In this document: positions 7,882 through 16,278 of the stretch, one piece after another
Layout: each line of letters begins with the position of its first letter
Position numbering within the stretch: position 1 is the stretch's first letter
NCBI RefSeq assembly: GCF_003606265.1
Contig: NZ_CP023671.1
Span: 3,335,423 to 3,399,422 of the forward strand
Source: Clostridium septicum
GTDB taxonomy: Bacteria; Bacillota; Clostridia; Clostridiales; Clostridiaceae
Direction of reading: 5' to 3'
DNA length: 64,000 nt
Program-made: the position numbers and the translations under genes
Notes under the pieces: model-generated
Told to the model about the DNA's origin: nothing
The model's input: only the letters and a program-made list of their open reading frames with translations
Database searches by the model: none

Positions 7882-9444
7882 ATGGATACAGAAAATACAT
7901 CAAGAGTATTAACAGGACGAAAAAATTTAAGATTTAAGCTAATAGGAGAAGGAATATTAATAGGATTAATTGCTGGATTAATAATAGTATTAAATAGACT
8001 ATTAGCTAAATGGGGTACAGAAAATTTTAAAAAGTTTTATGAGTATGCTAGAGGAAACCCATCTAAAATATTCATGGTATTTTTAATACTATGTATATTA
8101 GGTTATGTTGTAGGACTTATGGTTGAAAGAGAGCCTATGATATCAGGAAGTGGTATCCCACAAGTAGAAGGAATATTAGTAAAAAAATTAAAAGTAAATT
8201 GGTTTAAGGTATTATTTTATAAATTTATAGGTGGAGTTATAGCTTTATCAGCTGGTCTTTCAATAGGAAGGGAAGGTCCTTCAGTACAAATGGGGGCAGC
8301 TATTGGTGAAGGTTTTAGTAAAAAATTAAAAAGACTTAATTTAGAGGAAAAGTATCTTATTACATCTGGGGCATCAGCAGGTCTTTCAGCAGCATTTAAT
8401 GCACCATTATCAGGAGTTATGTTTGCATTAGAGGAGGTTCATAAAAATTTTTCACCTCTTGTATTATTATCAGCAATGGCAGCTGCAATAGCATCGGATT
8501 TTATAACAAAGCAGTTTTTAGGATTACGCACAGCATTTGAATTTAGCACAGTTTTAGTATTACCTTTAAAGTATTATTGGACGTTAGTTATATTAGGAAT
8601 AATTGTAGGAGTAAGTGGCGTTATTTTTAATAAGGGAATACTTAGAACACAAGACATATATGGAAGTATTAAAAATTTAAAAAAGAGATATAAAGTAATG
8701 ATTCCATTTATAATGTCTGGAGTAATAGGAATAACTGCACCAATATTATTAGGTGGAGGACATGATCTAATAATGTCTTTAGCTACAAGTGGATTTACAT
8801 TAAAAGTACTTATTTTATTTTTATTAATAAAGTTTATATTCACATTTTGTAGTTTCGGTTCAGGAGTTCCAGGGGGAATATTTTTTCCACTATTAGTGCT
8901 TGGAGCTTTAATTGGAAACATATTTGGAGTGGTCGTTTGTAACTTTACAAATATACCAACATTATTTATAGTAAATTTTATAATATTAGCAATGGCAGGT
9001 CATTTTGCATCAATTGTAAAAGCACCAATAACAGGAATAGTTTTAATAACAGAAATGACAGGGACTTTTGAACATTTACTTCCTTTAACAATTGTAGTAA
9101 TGGTATCATATATTACTTCAGATTTATTAAAATCAGAAGGTATTTATGAAAGTTTACTAGAAAGACTTTTAAGGGTTAACAAAGAAGAAAATAAAGAAGA
9201 AAATACAAATTGCAAAAAAACACTTTTAGAAATAGGAGTTCATATGGGAAGTTCAGTTTCGGGAGCGAAAGTTAAAAATACAAAGTGGCCTAAAAAAGCT
9301 TTATTAGTTGCTATTAAAAGAGGAAATAAAGAAATAATACCAAAAGGTGATACCGAAATATTAGCAGGAGATTATTTAGTTGTTCTTGTTAATGAAGGGG
9401 AAGCTAGTGTTATATTGGAGGAAATAAATCAATTAACTATTTAA
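7882..9444 (+). CDS. ClC-family chloride transporter with C-terminal TrkA-C domain
   Basis: 520 residues. The ClC filter signatures are all present: GSGIPQ (about residue 90), GREGPSVQMG with the gating glutamate (about 130), and GSGVPGGIFFP (about 325). FALEEV (about 183) sits where E. coli ClC-ec1 has its internal proton-transfer glutamate, so a proton-coupled chloride antiporter is more likely than a simple channel. The serine in GSGIP argues against a fluoride-specific ClC. The last 75 residues form a TrkA-C (RCK-C) regulatory domain (KKALLVAIKRGNKEIIPKGD). The start has AGGGGGAAAT before it. It acts in the cytoplasmic membrane. Confidence 0.93.
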   Translation: MDTENTSRVLTGRKNLRFKLIGEGILIGLIAGLIIVLNRLLAKWGTENFKKFYEYARGNPSKIFMVFLILCILGYVVGLMVEREPMISGSGIPQVEGILVKKLKVNWFKVLFYKFIGGVIALSAGLSIGREGPSVQMGAAIGEGFSKKLKRLNLEEKYLITSGASAGLSAAFNAPLSGVMFALEEVHKNFSPLVLLSAMAAAIASDFITKQFLGLRTAFEFSTVLVLPLKYYWTLVILGIIVGVSGVIFNKGILRTQDIYGSIKNLKKRYKVMIPFIMSGVIGITAPILLGGGHDLIMSLATSGFTLKVLILFLLIKFIFTFCSFGSGVPGGIFFPLLVLGALIGNIFGVVVCNFTNIPTLFIVNFIILAMAGHFASIVKAPITGIVLITEMTGTFEHLLPLTIVVMVSYITSDLLKSEGIYESLLERLLRVNKEENKEENTNCKKTLLEIGVHMGSSVSGAKVKNTKWPKKALLVAIKRGNKEIIPKGDTEILAGDYLVVLVNEGEASVILEEINQLTI

Positions 9445-9508
9445 ATATTTTATGATAAAATATTTAGTAAAATAGAGAGTTAATTAGGAGGTAATTGGGA
9501 GTGGAAGT

Positions 9509-10093
9509 ATGTTTAAATTTGATTTAATGAATATATTTGAAGGATTAATTAGAAACTATATAAAATTTAATTTAAATAAAGATAGTGATAAGTTTTCCAT
9601 ACTAAAAAAAGAGATAGATTATTTAGTTTCAGTAGGTGAAGTTTTAGGTTATTCTTCTATAGTTACAGGAATTGATAAAGATAATGAATTTATAAATAAT
9701 AAAATAGAGATAATTTGGCATGATTATGATGATAAAAAAGCAATGCCTAAAGATGAAGTTTTTTATTATTCTATAGAGGAAGATTTAGTAAATGATATAA
9801 AATCATTAGATAATTTGTTTAATAATATGAATAAAGAAACTAATAATACATCATTTATGCAAGTTATTGAAGTAGTATCAAAAGAAAGAATATTATATTT
9901 AAATAGGTATATGCAAATGGCTAAAGGGCTTTCAGGTAAGGATTCTTTAATTGTATATAGAATAAAAAATATTCTAGAAGGAAAAACTTATTTATATGCT
10001 TATCTTTTTAATGGTAATAAGATAGTTAAAGAAAGGGTCGCAGTTTCTTATACAGATGTTTTTGGATTTTTAAAAGCAAAATTTATAGATTAA
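9509..10093 (+). CDS. uncharacterised cytoplasmic protein, 194 aa
   Basis: Opens 64 bases after the ClC gene with AGGAGGT at 9487 and GGGAGTGG closer to the ATG. It has no signal peptide or membrane helix. It is acidic, asparagine- and lysine-rich, with a mid-section NNKIEIIWHDYDDKKAMPKD and a C-terminal YAYLFNGNKIVKERVAVSYT that looks like beta strands. I do not recognise a family. The short gap and lack of a terminator after ClC suggest they may be co-transcribed. Confidence 0.75.
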   Translation: MFKFDLMNIFEGLIRNYIKFNLNKDSDKFSILKKEIDYLVSVGEVLGYSSIVTGIDKDNEFINNKIEIIWHDYDDKKAMPKDEVFYYSIEEDLVNDIKSLDNLFNNMNKETNNTSFMQVIEVVSKERILYLNRYMQMAKGLSGKDSLIVYRIKNILEGKTYLYAYLFNGNKIVKERVAVSYTDVFGFLKAKFID

Positions 10094-10104
10094 AGTTAAG
10101 TAAG

Positions 10105-10132
10105 AACTCAGGTTTCAGACTGAGTTTTTTGT
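10105..10132 (+). terminator. terminator after the 9509 gene
   Basis: AACTCAG (10105-10111) pairs with CTGAGTT (10120-10126), then T-run. Confidence 0.85.
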
Positions 10133-10204
10133 TTAAAATCACCTTAAAAAACAAATAATAGTTTTAAGAAATAGAGTTATTATTTTTTAAGGAGGTTATA
10201 TAAA

Positions 10205-10390
10205 TTGGAGATAGAAAAAGAGAAAATAATAGAAATTTGGAATAGCGATCATAATAAAGTTACTAAGTATACGCAAATAATAAAAAATAATAGCATTAAT
10301 GAATTTAAGAAAATAGAGGCTAAAAGTTTAAGTTCTTTAATGAATAAAGTAAGAGATCAAGTTATAGAATGGAATTTCAATAATAAATAA
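10205..10390 (+). CDS. small hypothetical protein, 61 aa, TTG start
   Basis: AAGGAGG at 10189-10195 lies 9 bases before TTG at 10205, and no ATG is available in frame nearby, so TTG is the likely start. The product is a short charged helical protein (MEIEKEKIIEIWNSDHNKVT). It is followed after 19 bases by the next gene and is probably co-transcribed with it. No family recognised. Confidence 0.6.
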   Translation: MEIEKEKIIEIWNSDHNKVTKYTQIIKNNSINEFKKIEAKSLSSLMNKVRDQVIEWNFNNK

Positions 10391-10409
10391 TACAAAGTGT
10401 GGGGGAAAG

Positions 10410-10958
10410 ATGAAAGATATAACAGAATGTATGTTACCAATATCGGAAGAAAGTTTTAAAGGATATATAGATATAAGGTTTAAAAATATACTTCAAGGAT
10501 TTGAAGAATACAAGAATTCAATTCTTATAAATAAATTTGAAGATAATTATAATAACATAGAAAATAGATTTATAGGTTTTATGGAAGCTGCTTTTGAGAT
10601 TAATAAGAGTGAAAATGCTGATATTCCATTAATTATAGACTTTTATTTAAGTAATTTAGATGAAAAAGCTTATTTTAACTTATATAATAGCCTAGATGAG
10701 GATGATATAGAAACATTAGAGAGAATTAAACTGAATTTTAAAACTAAAACAAATTATTTTATTATTTTGGATAAATCATTAATACCTTTTTTTACTAGAT
10801 TATCAACTAGGGAATTATTTTTTATAACTTTTTACTATAGATCTTTTCCAACAACTATATGGGGAAATTATGGATTTAAATTTCCTGTATTTTATGAAGA
10901 TGATAATATATTTAGAAAATATAAAAAATTAGCTGAAAATAATAAATTAAAATTGTAA
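10410..10958 (+). CDS. hypothetical protein, 182 aa
   Basis: ATG behind GGGGGAAAG, 19 bases after the preceding small gene. The protein is soluble in appearance and acidic in the first two thirds (ENADIPLIIDFYLSNLDEKA). It ends with an aromatic-rich segment (ELFFITFYYRSFPTTIWGNY, then GFKFPVFYEDDN). I do not recognise it. The pair 10205/10410 looks like a two-gene operon ending at the palindromic terminator at 10968. Confidence 0.7.
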   Translation: MKDITECMLPISEESFKGYIDIRFKNILQGFEEYKNSILINKFEDNYNNIENRFIGFMEAAFEINKSENADIPLIIDFYLSNLDEKAYFNLYNSLDEDDIETLERIKLNFKTKTNYFIILDKSLIPFFTRLSTRELFFITFYYRSFPTTIWGNYGFKFPVFYEDDNIFRKYKKLAENNKLKL

Positions 10959-10967
10959 AATAATTAG

Positions 10968-11000
10968 TTTAGACTAGTATATCTGTACTAGTCTAAATTT
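10968..11000. terminator. bidirectional terminator
   Basis: TTTAGACTAGTA (10968-10979) is perfectly complementary to TACTAGTCTAAA (10986-10997). It lies between convergent genes. Confidence 0.85.
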
Positions 11001-11459
11001 TTAACTACAATAATTAGATTTTAATATAGTAGAAAGTCTAAACTCGCCAGTATCTATTATACGCAAATACCAAGATACTTTAGAATATGTTGATATTTGA
11101 TAATTAGTAGAAATATTATTAGAGTAATCTTTAAAAATAGGATATAAAACTTCAAAATAAGTATCTTTTTTACAAAGTATTAAAACCATATATTCATTAT
11201 CACTACATAGATAATTTAGAGAGCTTAATTCTAGTATTAATGAATTTTTATTCAAATTAGTATTGCAAATGTAGATTTCTTTAGTTTTAATATTTTTAAG
11301 AATTACGGAGACTTCATCAAATTTATTAAAATCAATATTTTTTAATTTTATATTAAAATTAGTATTAATTAAATGAAAGTCTGTAACTTCAACCTTCACA
11401 AATTGAGAGTTTGAAATTTGATTTTTTATAAATAAATTTTCTTCAAGATAATTCTTCAT
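11001..11459 (-). CDS. hypothetical protein, 152 aa
   Basis: AAAGGAGG is well placed before the ATG. No signal peptide or membrane segment. Alternating hydrophobic strands (FDEVSVILKNIKTKEIYICN, YMVLILCKKDTYFEVLYP) suggest a beta-rich fold, and five cysteines are scattered along the chain. No family recognised; transcribed alone, convergent with 10410. Confidence 0.65.
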   Translation of the reverse strand: MKNYLEENLFIKNQISNSQFVKVEVTDFHLINTNFNIKLKNIDFNKFDEVSVILKNIKTKEIYICNTNLNKNSLILELSSLNYLCSDNEYMVLILCKKDTYFEVLYPIFKDYSNNISTNYQISTYSKVSWYLRIIDTGEFRLSTILKSNYCS

Positions 11460-11647
11460 TATAGTCCTCCTTTTAAGTTTTTAATAATATAATATTATTT
11501 TTATGATTTTACGTTACATTAATAAGATAAGTATATGATATTTGTTTTAAAAAGATAACTATTATTTAAATTAAAATCAATAATTTAACAGATATATTAT
11601 TAAAAAAACTACAAAAAATAAATAAAAGCATGAAAGGAGGACTTTTA
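11460..11647. other. divergent promoter region
   Basis: This 188-base AT-rich region separates divergent genes and must hold promoters for both. AAAGGAGG at 11633-11640 sets the start of the next gene at GTG 11648. Confidence 0.4.
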
Positions 11648-12292
11648 GTGACAGATAATGTAATCACTACTTTAATATCAGCATCAGCTATTGTGACAGG
11701 TTCATTAATAGGTGCTATTTTTAGTTATTATATAAGTAAAAAAACTACTTCAAAATCTATAAAAGAGCAATATAGAATACAAGAAGCAAATAGAGAGTAT
11801 GAAGAAAAATATAAAATAAAAGAAAAGTGTACTTATGCAAATGTAGTGAGATTAGATATATGTACAGCGATATTTCAAAGTATTAGAACTCTTCAAAACA
11901 AAGAAGAAATATCATATTTATATATTCTACCTATAAGTACTGAATATCAAAAAGCAGTTGCATCATTAAGTGACAAGTACTCTTTAAAGGAATTAAGTTA
12001 TATATACCAACTTTATGGAATTATAGAAAAAGTTAATAAAGACATATATAATTGGAATTATAATGATTTAGAAGGGGATAAAATTATAAAAAGAGGGTTT
12101 TTAGATATATTAAAAAAAATATATGGTGATAATTATAAAAAAATATTAAATACAGATATTGATAAGCTTTCATATGAGGATCTTTATAATAATGATTTAA
12201 TAAAAGAAGGGTATAAAGAAGTTTTAATGATTTTAGACAATTTATGCTATACTGAAAATTTAATCAAGGAAAGAAAAGAGCAATCACAATAA
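11648..12292 (+). CDS. membrane-anchored protein with cytoplasmic helical domain
   Basis: The start is the GTG at 11648, 7 bases after AAAGGAGG; an upstream in-frame ATG at 11630 precedes that site and is unlikely. One N-terminal membrane helix (ISASAIVTGSLIGAIFSYYI) is followed by a charged helical stretch (residues about 30-65) and a mostly helical domain to residue 214. The arrangement suggests a protein anchored in the membrane with its bulk in the cytoplasm. The family is not recognised; similar architectures occur in phage and mobile-element genes of clostridia. Confidence 0.7.
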   Translation: MTDNVITTLISASAIVTGSLIGAIFSYYISKKTTSKSIKEQYRIQEANREYEEKYKIKEKCTYANVVRLDICTAIFQSIRTLQNKEEISYLYILPISTEYQKAVASLSDKYSLKELSYIYQLYGIIEKVNKDIYNWNYNDLEGDKIIKRGFLDILKKIYGDNYKKILNTDIDKLSYEDLYNNDLIKEGYKEVLMILDNLCYTENLIKERKEQSQ

Positions 12293-12311
12293 AGAGTTGA
12301 TTGCTTTTAAT
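12277..12311 (+). terminator. terminator overlapping the end of the 11648 gene
   Basis: AGCAATCA (12279-12286) pairs with TGATTGCT (12298-12305), then T-run. The 5' arm lies inside the last codons. Confidence 0.75.
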
Positions 12312-12399
12312 TTATATAAAAATTAAGAAAAAATTAAACTTTAATAAGATTATTAATAAAATATTAATATTAAATAGTAAAATAATGTAATATAATAAT

Positions 12400-12424
12400 A
12401 GTGTATTATATGATATAGTACACT
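12400..12424. promoter_or_regulatory. YtrA-type operator, AGTGTA-N13-TACACT
   Basis: AGTGTA (12400-12405), a 13-base spacer, and TACACT (12419-12424). The inner bases are also nearly palindromic (TTATAT/ATATAG). This is the arrangement described for the Bacillus subtilis GntR-family repressor YtrA. The GntR gene of the same subfamily lies at 13089 in the operon that starts just downstream, so self-repression is likely. A TATAAT lies at 12391-12396, so the operator would overlap the transcription start. Confidence 0.7.
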
Positions 12425-12456
12425 TAGTCAATATAGTATAAATAAGGAGGATATTC

Positions 12457-13092
12457 ATGAAAAAATCAACATTATTAGCAATTGGAATACTAGTATCAAT
12501 AATTTTTATAATAACTATTTTTACAAATAAAATAGATGTGTATGATAAAAAAATTAAACATACTAAAGAAATTGATGCTATACAAGATTTTATATGCTAT
12601 TCAAACGTATTAGAAGAAGTTAAGAATAATAAAAGGAATTATTATAAGTTAGTTAAAACAAATGAGTTCTATGAAAGTATATCTAGAAGATATAGGTTAT
12701 ATTTAGGAGATAATAAACATCAAAGTAATTTATTGGGGAGAAATCCATTTCCAGCTTTTATAGAGTATAAGATAGAGAGTCCTACAGATAATGAAATAAA
12801 TTATATAAAAAAAATACATGATAATTCATATTCTACAATTGAAAACTATCCTATTCCTAAATCTATAGAATACTTTAAAGTAACAGGAAAATATATTAAC
12901 TGGGATAATTTAAAAAGAAATGATATAAACGAAAATGGAACTGTAAAAGAAGAATTTTTAAGAAAAGAGAATTTAAATGAAGAATCAATTTACAATGGAA
13001 GTTGTATTATTGTTATTGTAGATGAAGGTGAAGGATATGTAGTTGATTATTATGAAATTCTTAATGAATTTTATGGGGAGGTATATAGATGA
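12457..13092 (+). CDS. membrane-anchored/secreted protein, first gene of a GntR-ABC operon
   Basis: 211 residues with AAGGAGG before the ATG. An N-terminal hydrophobic segment (MKKSTLLAIGILVSIIFIIT) acts as an uncleaved anchor or signal peptide. The rest is soluble and mostly helical at first, with a beta-like end (GSCIIVIVDEGEGYVVDYYE). The TGA overlaps the ATG of the GntR gene (ATGA), so translation is coupled. Position suggests a role tied to the ABC transporter, such as a partner or immunity-like surface protein, but no family is recognised. Confidence 0.7.
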   Translation: MKKSTLLAIGILVSIIFIITIFTNKIDVYDKKIKHTKEIDAIQDFICYSNVLEEVKNNKRNYYKLVKTNEFYESISRRYRLYLGDNKHQSNLLGRNPFPAFIEYKIESPTDNEINYIKKIHDNSYSTIENYPIPKSIEYFKVTGKYINWDNLKRNDINENGTVKEEFLRKENLNEESIYNGSCIIVIVDEGEGYVVDYYEILNEFYGEVYR

Positions 13093-13472
13093 TAAGGATA
13101 GATGCTAGAAGTAGTACCCCTATATATGAACAGATAATAATTAAAATAAAAGAGCTTATATTAAAAGGTATTATTAAACCAGGTGAAAAGCTTCCTTCTG
13201 TTAGAGAATTATCTAGCATTATAACTGCCAATCCTAATACAGTAAGTAAAGCTTATGGAGAATTAGAAAGAGATGGAGTAATAGAAAGTTTGAGAGGTAG
13301 GGGAACATTTGTGGTGGAAGATTATAAGCCAATATTTTCAGATAAGAAATTTGAAAAAATTAAGGAAGAATTAAAAAAGATAATGTTAGAGGCTAAATAT
13401 TTAGGTTTAAAAAAAGAGGACTTAATAAAGGCCCTTAATGAATGTTTTAATGATATGGAAGGAGAAAATTAG
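13089..13472 (+). CDS. GntR-family regulator, YtrA subfamily
   Basis: 127 residues, the short form typical of YtrA regulators: an N-terminal winged helix (STPIYEQIIIKIKELILKGI, then PSVRELSSIITANPNTVSKA) and only a small C-terminal dimerisation helix, with no effector domain. It precedes an ABC ATPase and permease with almost no gap, as in ytr-type operons induced by cell-wall antibiotics in Bacillus. The 12400 operator matches this subfamily. Likely a repressor of its own operon. Confidence 0.92.
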   Translation: MIRIDARSSTPIYEQIIIKIKELILKGIIKPGEKLPSVRELSSIITANPNTVSKAYGELERDGVIESLRGRGTFVVEDYKPIFSDKKFEKIKEELKKIMLEAKYLGLKKEDLIKALNECFNDMEGEN

Positions 13473-14369
13473 ATGTTAAAAGTTAATAATTTATCATTAA
13501 AATTAGGGGATAAAAAGATATTAGAGGATATTAATTTCAATGTAAAAAAAGGAACCATATTAGGCTTAGTGGGACCAAGTGGAGTTGGAAAAACCTCTTT
13601 AATTAAAGCTTTAGTTGGTATTTATGAAGGAAATGGAGGAGAGATTTTATTAAATGAAGAGAAAATATATGATAATTCTGAAGTGAAGAAAAAAATAGCA
13701 TATGTACCAGATGAACATAATAGTTTTTATTTAATAAGCATTAAAGAGATTGTTAATTATTATAAATTAATATATGATAATTTTGATGAAAATAGGTTTA
13801 ATAAAATAAATAGTATATTTAAAATTCCAATAAATAAAAGGTTTTTTCAACTTTCTAAAGGTATGAAAGTAAGAGTGAATTTAATGCTTGCATTATCATT
13901 AAATGGAGAACTTTTAGTGTTAGATGAACCTACATCAGGTTTAGATCCCATTTTAAAAGAAAAAGTACTAAAACTTATAATGGAAGAAGTTATTGATAAA
14001 GAAAGGGTAATTATTATTAGTTCTCATAACTTAATAGAACTTGAAAGAATATGTGATGACATAATAATGTTAGATGAGGGTAAAATAGCATATCACAATT
14101 CTTTAGAGGGAATAAAGAAAAATATAAAAAAAATACAAGTTGCCTTTGATATGCCAGTATATAAAGAAGATTTAAATATAGATGGAATATTTAGTATTTC
14201 TCAAATAGGAAGAGTTTTTACAATAGTAACAGATAAATATGATAATATTTTTAAAGAGAAATTGGAAGAGTTTAATCCGTTATTTATAGAAGAGATAGAT
14301 TTAAGTTTAGAAGAAGTATTTATTCATAAATTAGAAAAGGAGGATGATTATGAGGAGATATTTAAATAA
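13473..14369 (+). CDS. ABC transporter ATP-binding protein, YtrB-like
   Basis: 298 residues. Walker A is GPSGVGKTSL (about residue 35), the signature LSKGMKVRVN (about 130), Walker B ELLVLDEPTSGLDP (about 150) and the switch histidine SSHNL. It starts directly after the GntR stop and overlaps the permease gene by 20 bases. A C-terminal extension of about 80 residues is typical of drug- or peptide-export ATPases. It powers the permease encoded next. Confidence 0.93.
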   Translation: MLKVNNLSLKLGDKKILEDINFNVKKGTILGLVGPSGVGKTSLIKALVGIYEGNGGEILLNEEKIYDNSEVKKKIAYVPDEHNSFYLISIKEIVNYYKLIYDNFDENRFNKINSIFKIPINKRFFQLSKGMKVRVNLMLALSLNGELLVLDEPTSGLDPILKEKVLKLIMEEVIDKERVIIISSHNLIELERICDDIIMLDEGKIAYHNSLEGIKKNIKKIQVAFDMPVYKEDLNIDGIFSISQIGRVFTIVTDKYDNIFKEKLEEFNPLFIEEIDLSLEEVFIHKLEKEDDYEEIFK

Positions 14370-15369
14370 AAGTTTATTTTATCAAGGTGATTCTAATATT
14401 TTGCCTCTATTATTGGTATGTTATACTGGTATATTTTTTATATTAAATCTATTAATTAATGATTGGTTTATATGTATTCCAAGTCAAGTTTTATATACTA
14501 CAAATTATAAATATCTTAAATTAATTGTAGATACTGATATTATAATTATACTATATTTGTATATTTTTATGGTATATAGTATATCAGTAGGTATGTTTAA
14601 AAGAAAAAAGTGGGCAACTCTTTTATCAGGGCCATTTACTAAAAAAGATGTTAGAAGAAGGGAATTATTAATAGTAATAATTTCAACAATAATATTTTTT
14701 ATAATGTATTTTTTGATAGTCTGGAAAGGATATATAAGAAATTATGAATTAATTAGTTATTTAAATAATTTTAAAAACTTAATAGCAATTGATTTAATAA
14801 AAATGATCTCTTTATCACTTTTTATTATAGGAGTATTATTTTTGTTAGATTCAATTTTTTCGAATCTTTATTTTTTAATTTTTTCAGTAGTATTTTTAGG
14901 TATATATGGTTTATCATTTTTATATAATACAAATATGATAATATCTGGACTAAAAGTTGATTATAGACAACATATCTTTAATTTTGTGAATGAATTTTTG
15001 TTTAATAATAACTATTATGATTTAAATATAAGGAGGATTTTATTGGTTTTAGGAATTATTAGTGTAATGGGAATAGTTTTTTTGATAATTTCAAGTGTAT
15101 TAACTAATAAAATCAAAGTTGAAAATATGACTGAGAGTATAATGTTTGAGTTCCCTAAAATAATAGGAAGATTTATGGCATATACTTTTATAGGATTAAT
15201 TTTATCTCCAATAATAATAAATTTTATAAATTATTATATTTTTTATTATGAATTAACTTGGGGTATGGAAATAACTTTTAGGATTTTATTAATAGTAGTT
15301 TTATCAATAATATCATATTTGTTTATACAGAAATTAAAAAGGAAAAGAAAAAGCGGGTTAATTATTTAA
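14350..15369 (+). CDS. ABC transporter permease, GntR-linked
   Basis: About 339 residues from ATG 14350, 6 bases after AAAGGAGG; the in-frame ATG at 14344 touches that site. Six or more hydrophobic segments, including LLLVCYTGIFFILNLLI near the start and a repeat of the same kind after residue 270. It has the general layout of the membrane subunits in ytr/bcr-type exporters, although primary sequence alone gives no firm family. It ends 8 bases into the convergent PadR gene. The substrate is unknown, most likely a peptide or lipid-active compound. Confidence 0.85.
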   Translation: MRRYLNKSLFYQGDSNILPLLLVCYTGIFFILNLLINDWFICIPSQVLYTTNYKYLKLIVDTDIIIILYLYIFMVYSISVGMFKRKKWATLLSGPFTKKDVRRRELLIVIISTIIFFIMYFLIVWKGYIRNYELISYLNNFKNLIAIDLIKMISLSLFIIGVLFLLDSIFSNLYFLIFSVVFLGIYGLSFLYNTNMIISGLKVDYRQHIFNFVNEFLFNNNYYDLNIRRILLVLGIISVMGIVFLIISSVLTNKIKVENMTESIMFEFPKIIGRFMAYTFIGLILSPIIINFINYYIFYYELTWGMEITFRILLIVVLSIISYLFIQKLKRKRKSGLII

Positions 15370-15751
15370 CCAGCATTTCTATCATAACATCTAAAGTTGA
15401 TTTTGTTTTATTTAGGTTATTAACATAGTCACTAATATGATTTTTATAAAAATATACTCCTTCATCAGTGATGGAGTATATTTTTTTGCTTCTTTTATTT
15501 AAAAATTCATCTCCACTCCAATGGCTTTTTACATAGCCTTTTGTTTCTAAATCATAAAGTGTTTCATATATAGTACTAGATGATACAGGAAAAGGAAGTT
15601 CAGAATATTCAAATCTATTTTTAAAAGCTTCTAATACCTTATTTCCAAATATAGTTTCTCCTTTAGCAAGCTCTTTAAGAATATAAAAGCTATAAAGCAT
15701 CTTAGTATTAACAACGTTTCTAGGGGCAACTAGTCTATTTCTTTTATCCAT
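15362..15751 (-). CDS. PadR-like regulator
   Basis: 129 residues with AAGGAG before the ATG. The winged helix matches PadR: SFYILKELAKGETIFGNKVL, then PVSSSTIYETLYDLETKGYV and KIYSITDEGVYFYK. An unusual basic N-terminal arm (MDKRNRLVAPRNVVNTKM) comes first, and the C-terminus is short (subfamily 1-like). It is convergent with and overlaps the ABC permease end by 8 bases. The target is not known. Confidence 0.82.
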   Translation of the reverse strand: MDKRNRLVAPRNVVNTKMLYSFYILKELAKGETIFGNKVLEAFKNRFEYSELPFPVSSSTIYETLYDLETKGYVKSHWSGDEFLNKRSKKIYSITDEGVYFYKNHISDYVNNLNKTKSTLDVMIEMLVK

Positions 15752-15921
15752 AAATTAAATCTCCTTAATATAATTATAATTTAATTGTAACATATTTAAA
15801 TATAAAAATCTATTTAAATAATATCCTCGTAAATGATAATTAATTAAAAATATAATTTATAGAACCAAAACTATAAAAAAAGAATACTATATAATATACG
15901 AAAGAGTAGGAGTTGGTGAAC

Positions 15922-16152
15922 ATGTCAAAGAGATCATGTAAATCATGCTGTTGTTGTAACAGATGTTGTAACAGTTGCTGTTCACGAGGTTGTGGATGTG
16001 GTAATAGTTGTGGATGTAACTTCAATAATTGTTGTGGCTGCGGTGGCGGCTTTGGAGGTTGCGGTGGCGGCTTCGGAGGCTGGGGAGGCTGCGGTGGCGG
16101 TTGGTTCCCACTATTATTTATACTATTACTATTTGGCGGCTGTTGCTGGTAA
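15922..16152 (+). CDS. Cys/Gly-rich small protein with hydrophobic C-terminus
   Basis: 76 residues from ATG 15922 behind AGGAG (an earlier in-frame GTG at 15913 overlaps that site). It contains 20 cysteines: the first 40 residues are a Cys-rich basic stretch (MSKRSCKSCCCCNRCCNSCC), then a Gly-rich block (GGGFGGCGGGFGGWGG), and last a hydrophobic tail FPLLFILLLFGGCCW. The tail resembles YjcZ-type small spore proteins, whereas the Cys block suggests metal binding or disulfide cross-linking. A surface or spore-coat role is inferred only. The GC-rich codons stand out from the AT-rich neighbourhood because of the Gly/Cys content. Confidence 0.75.
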   Translation: MSKRSCKSCCCCNRCCNSCCSRGCGCGNSCGCNFNNCCGCGGGFGGCGGGFGGWGGCGGGWFPLLFILLLFGGCCW

Positions 16153-16162
16153 AAGAATAAGT

Positions 16163-16190
16163 AAAAGGGTGCAAAAGCACCCTTTTATTT
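16163..16190 (+). terminator. terminator of the Cys/Gly-rich gene
   Basis: AAAAGGGTGC, loop AAAA, GCACCCTTTT, then T-rich sequence. Confidence 0.9.
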
Positions 16191-16278
16191 ATAAAAAATA
16201 TATTGTATGGATACATTTGACTAAATTAGAATAAATAAATATCATATAGAAGGAGAAAAAAATTTAGGGGGATTAATA

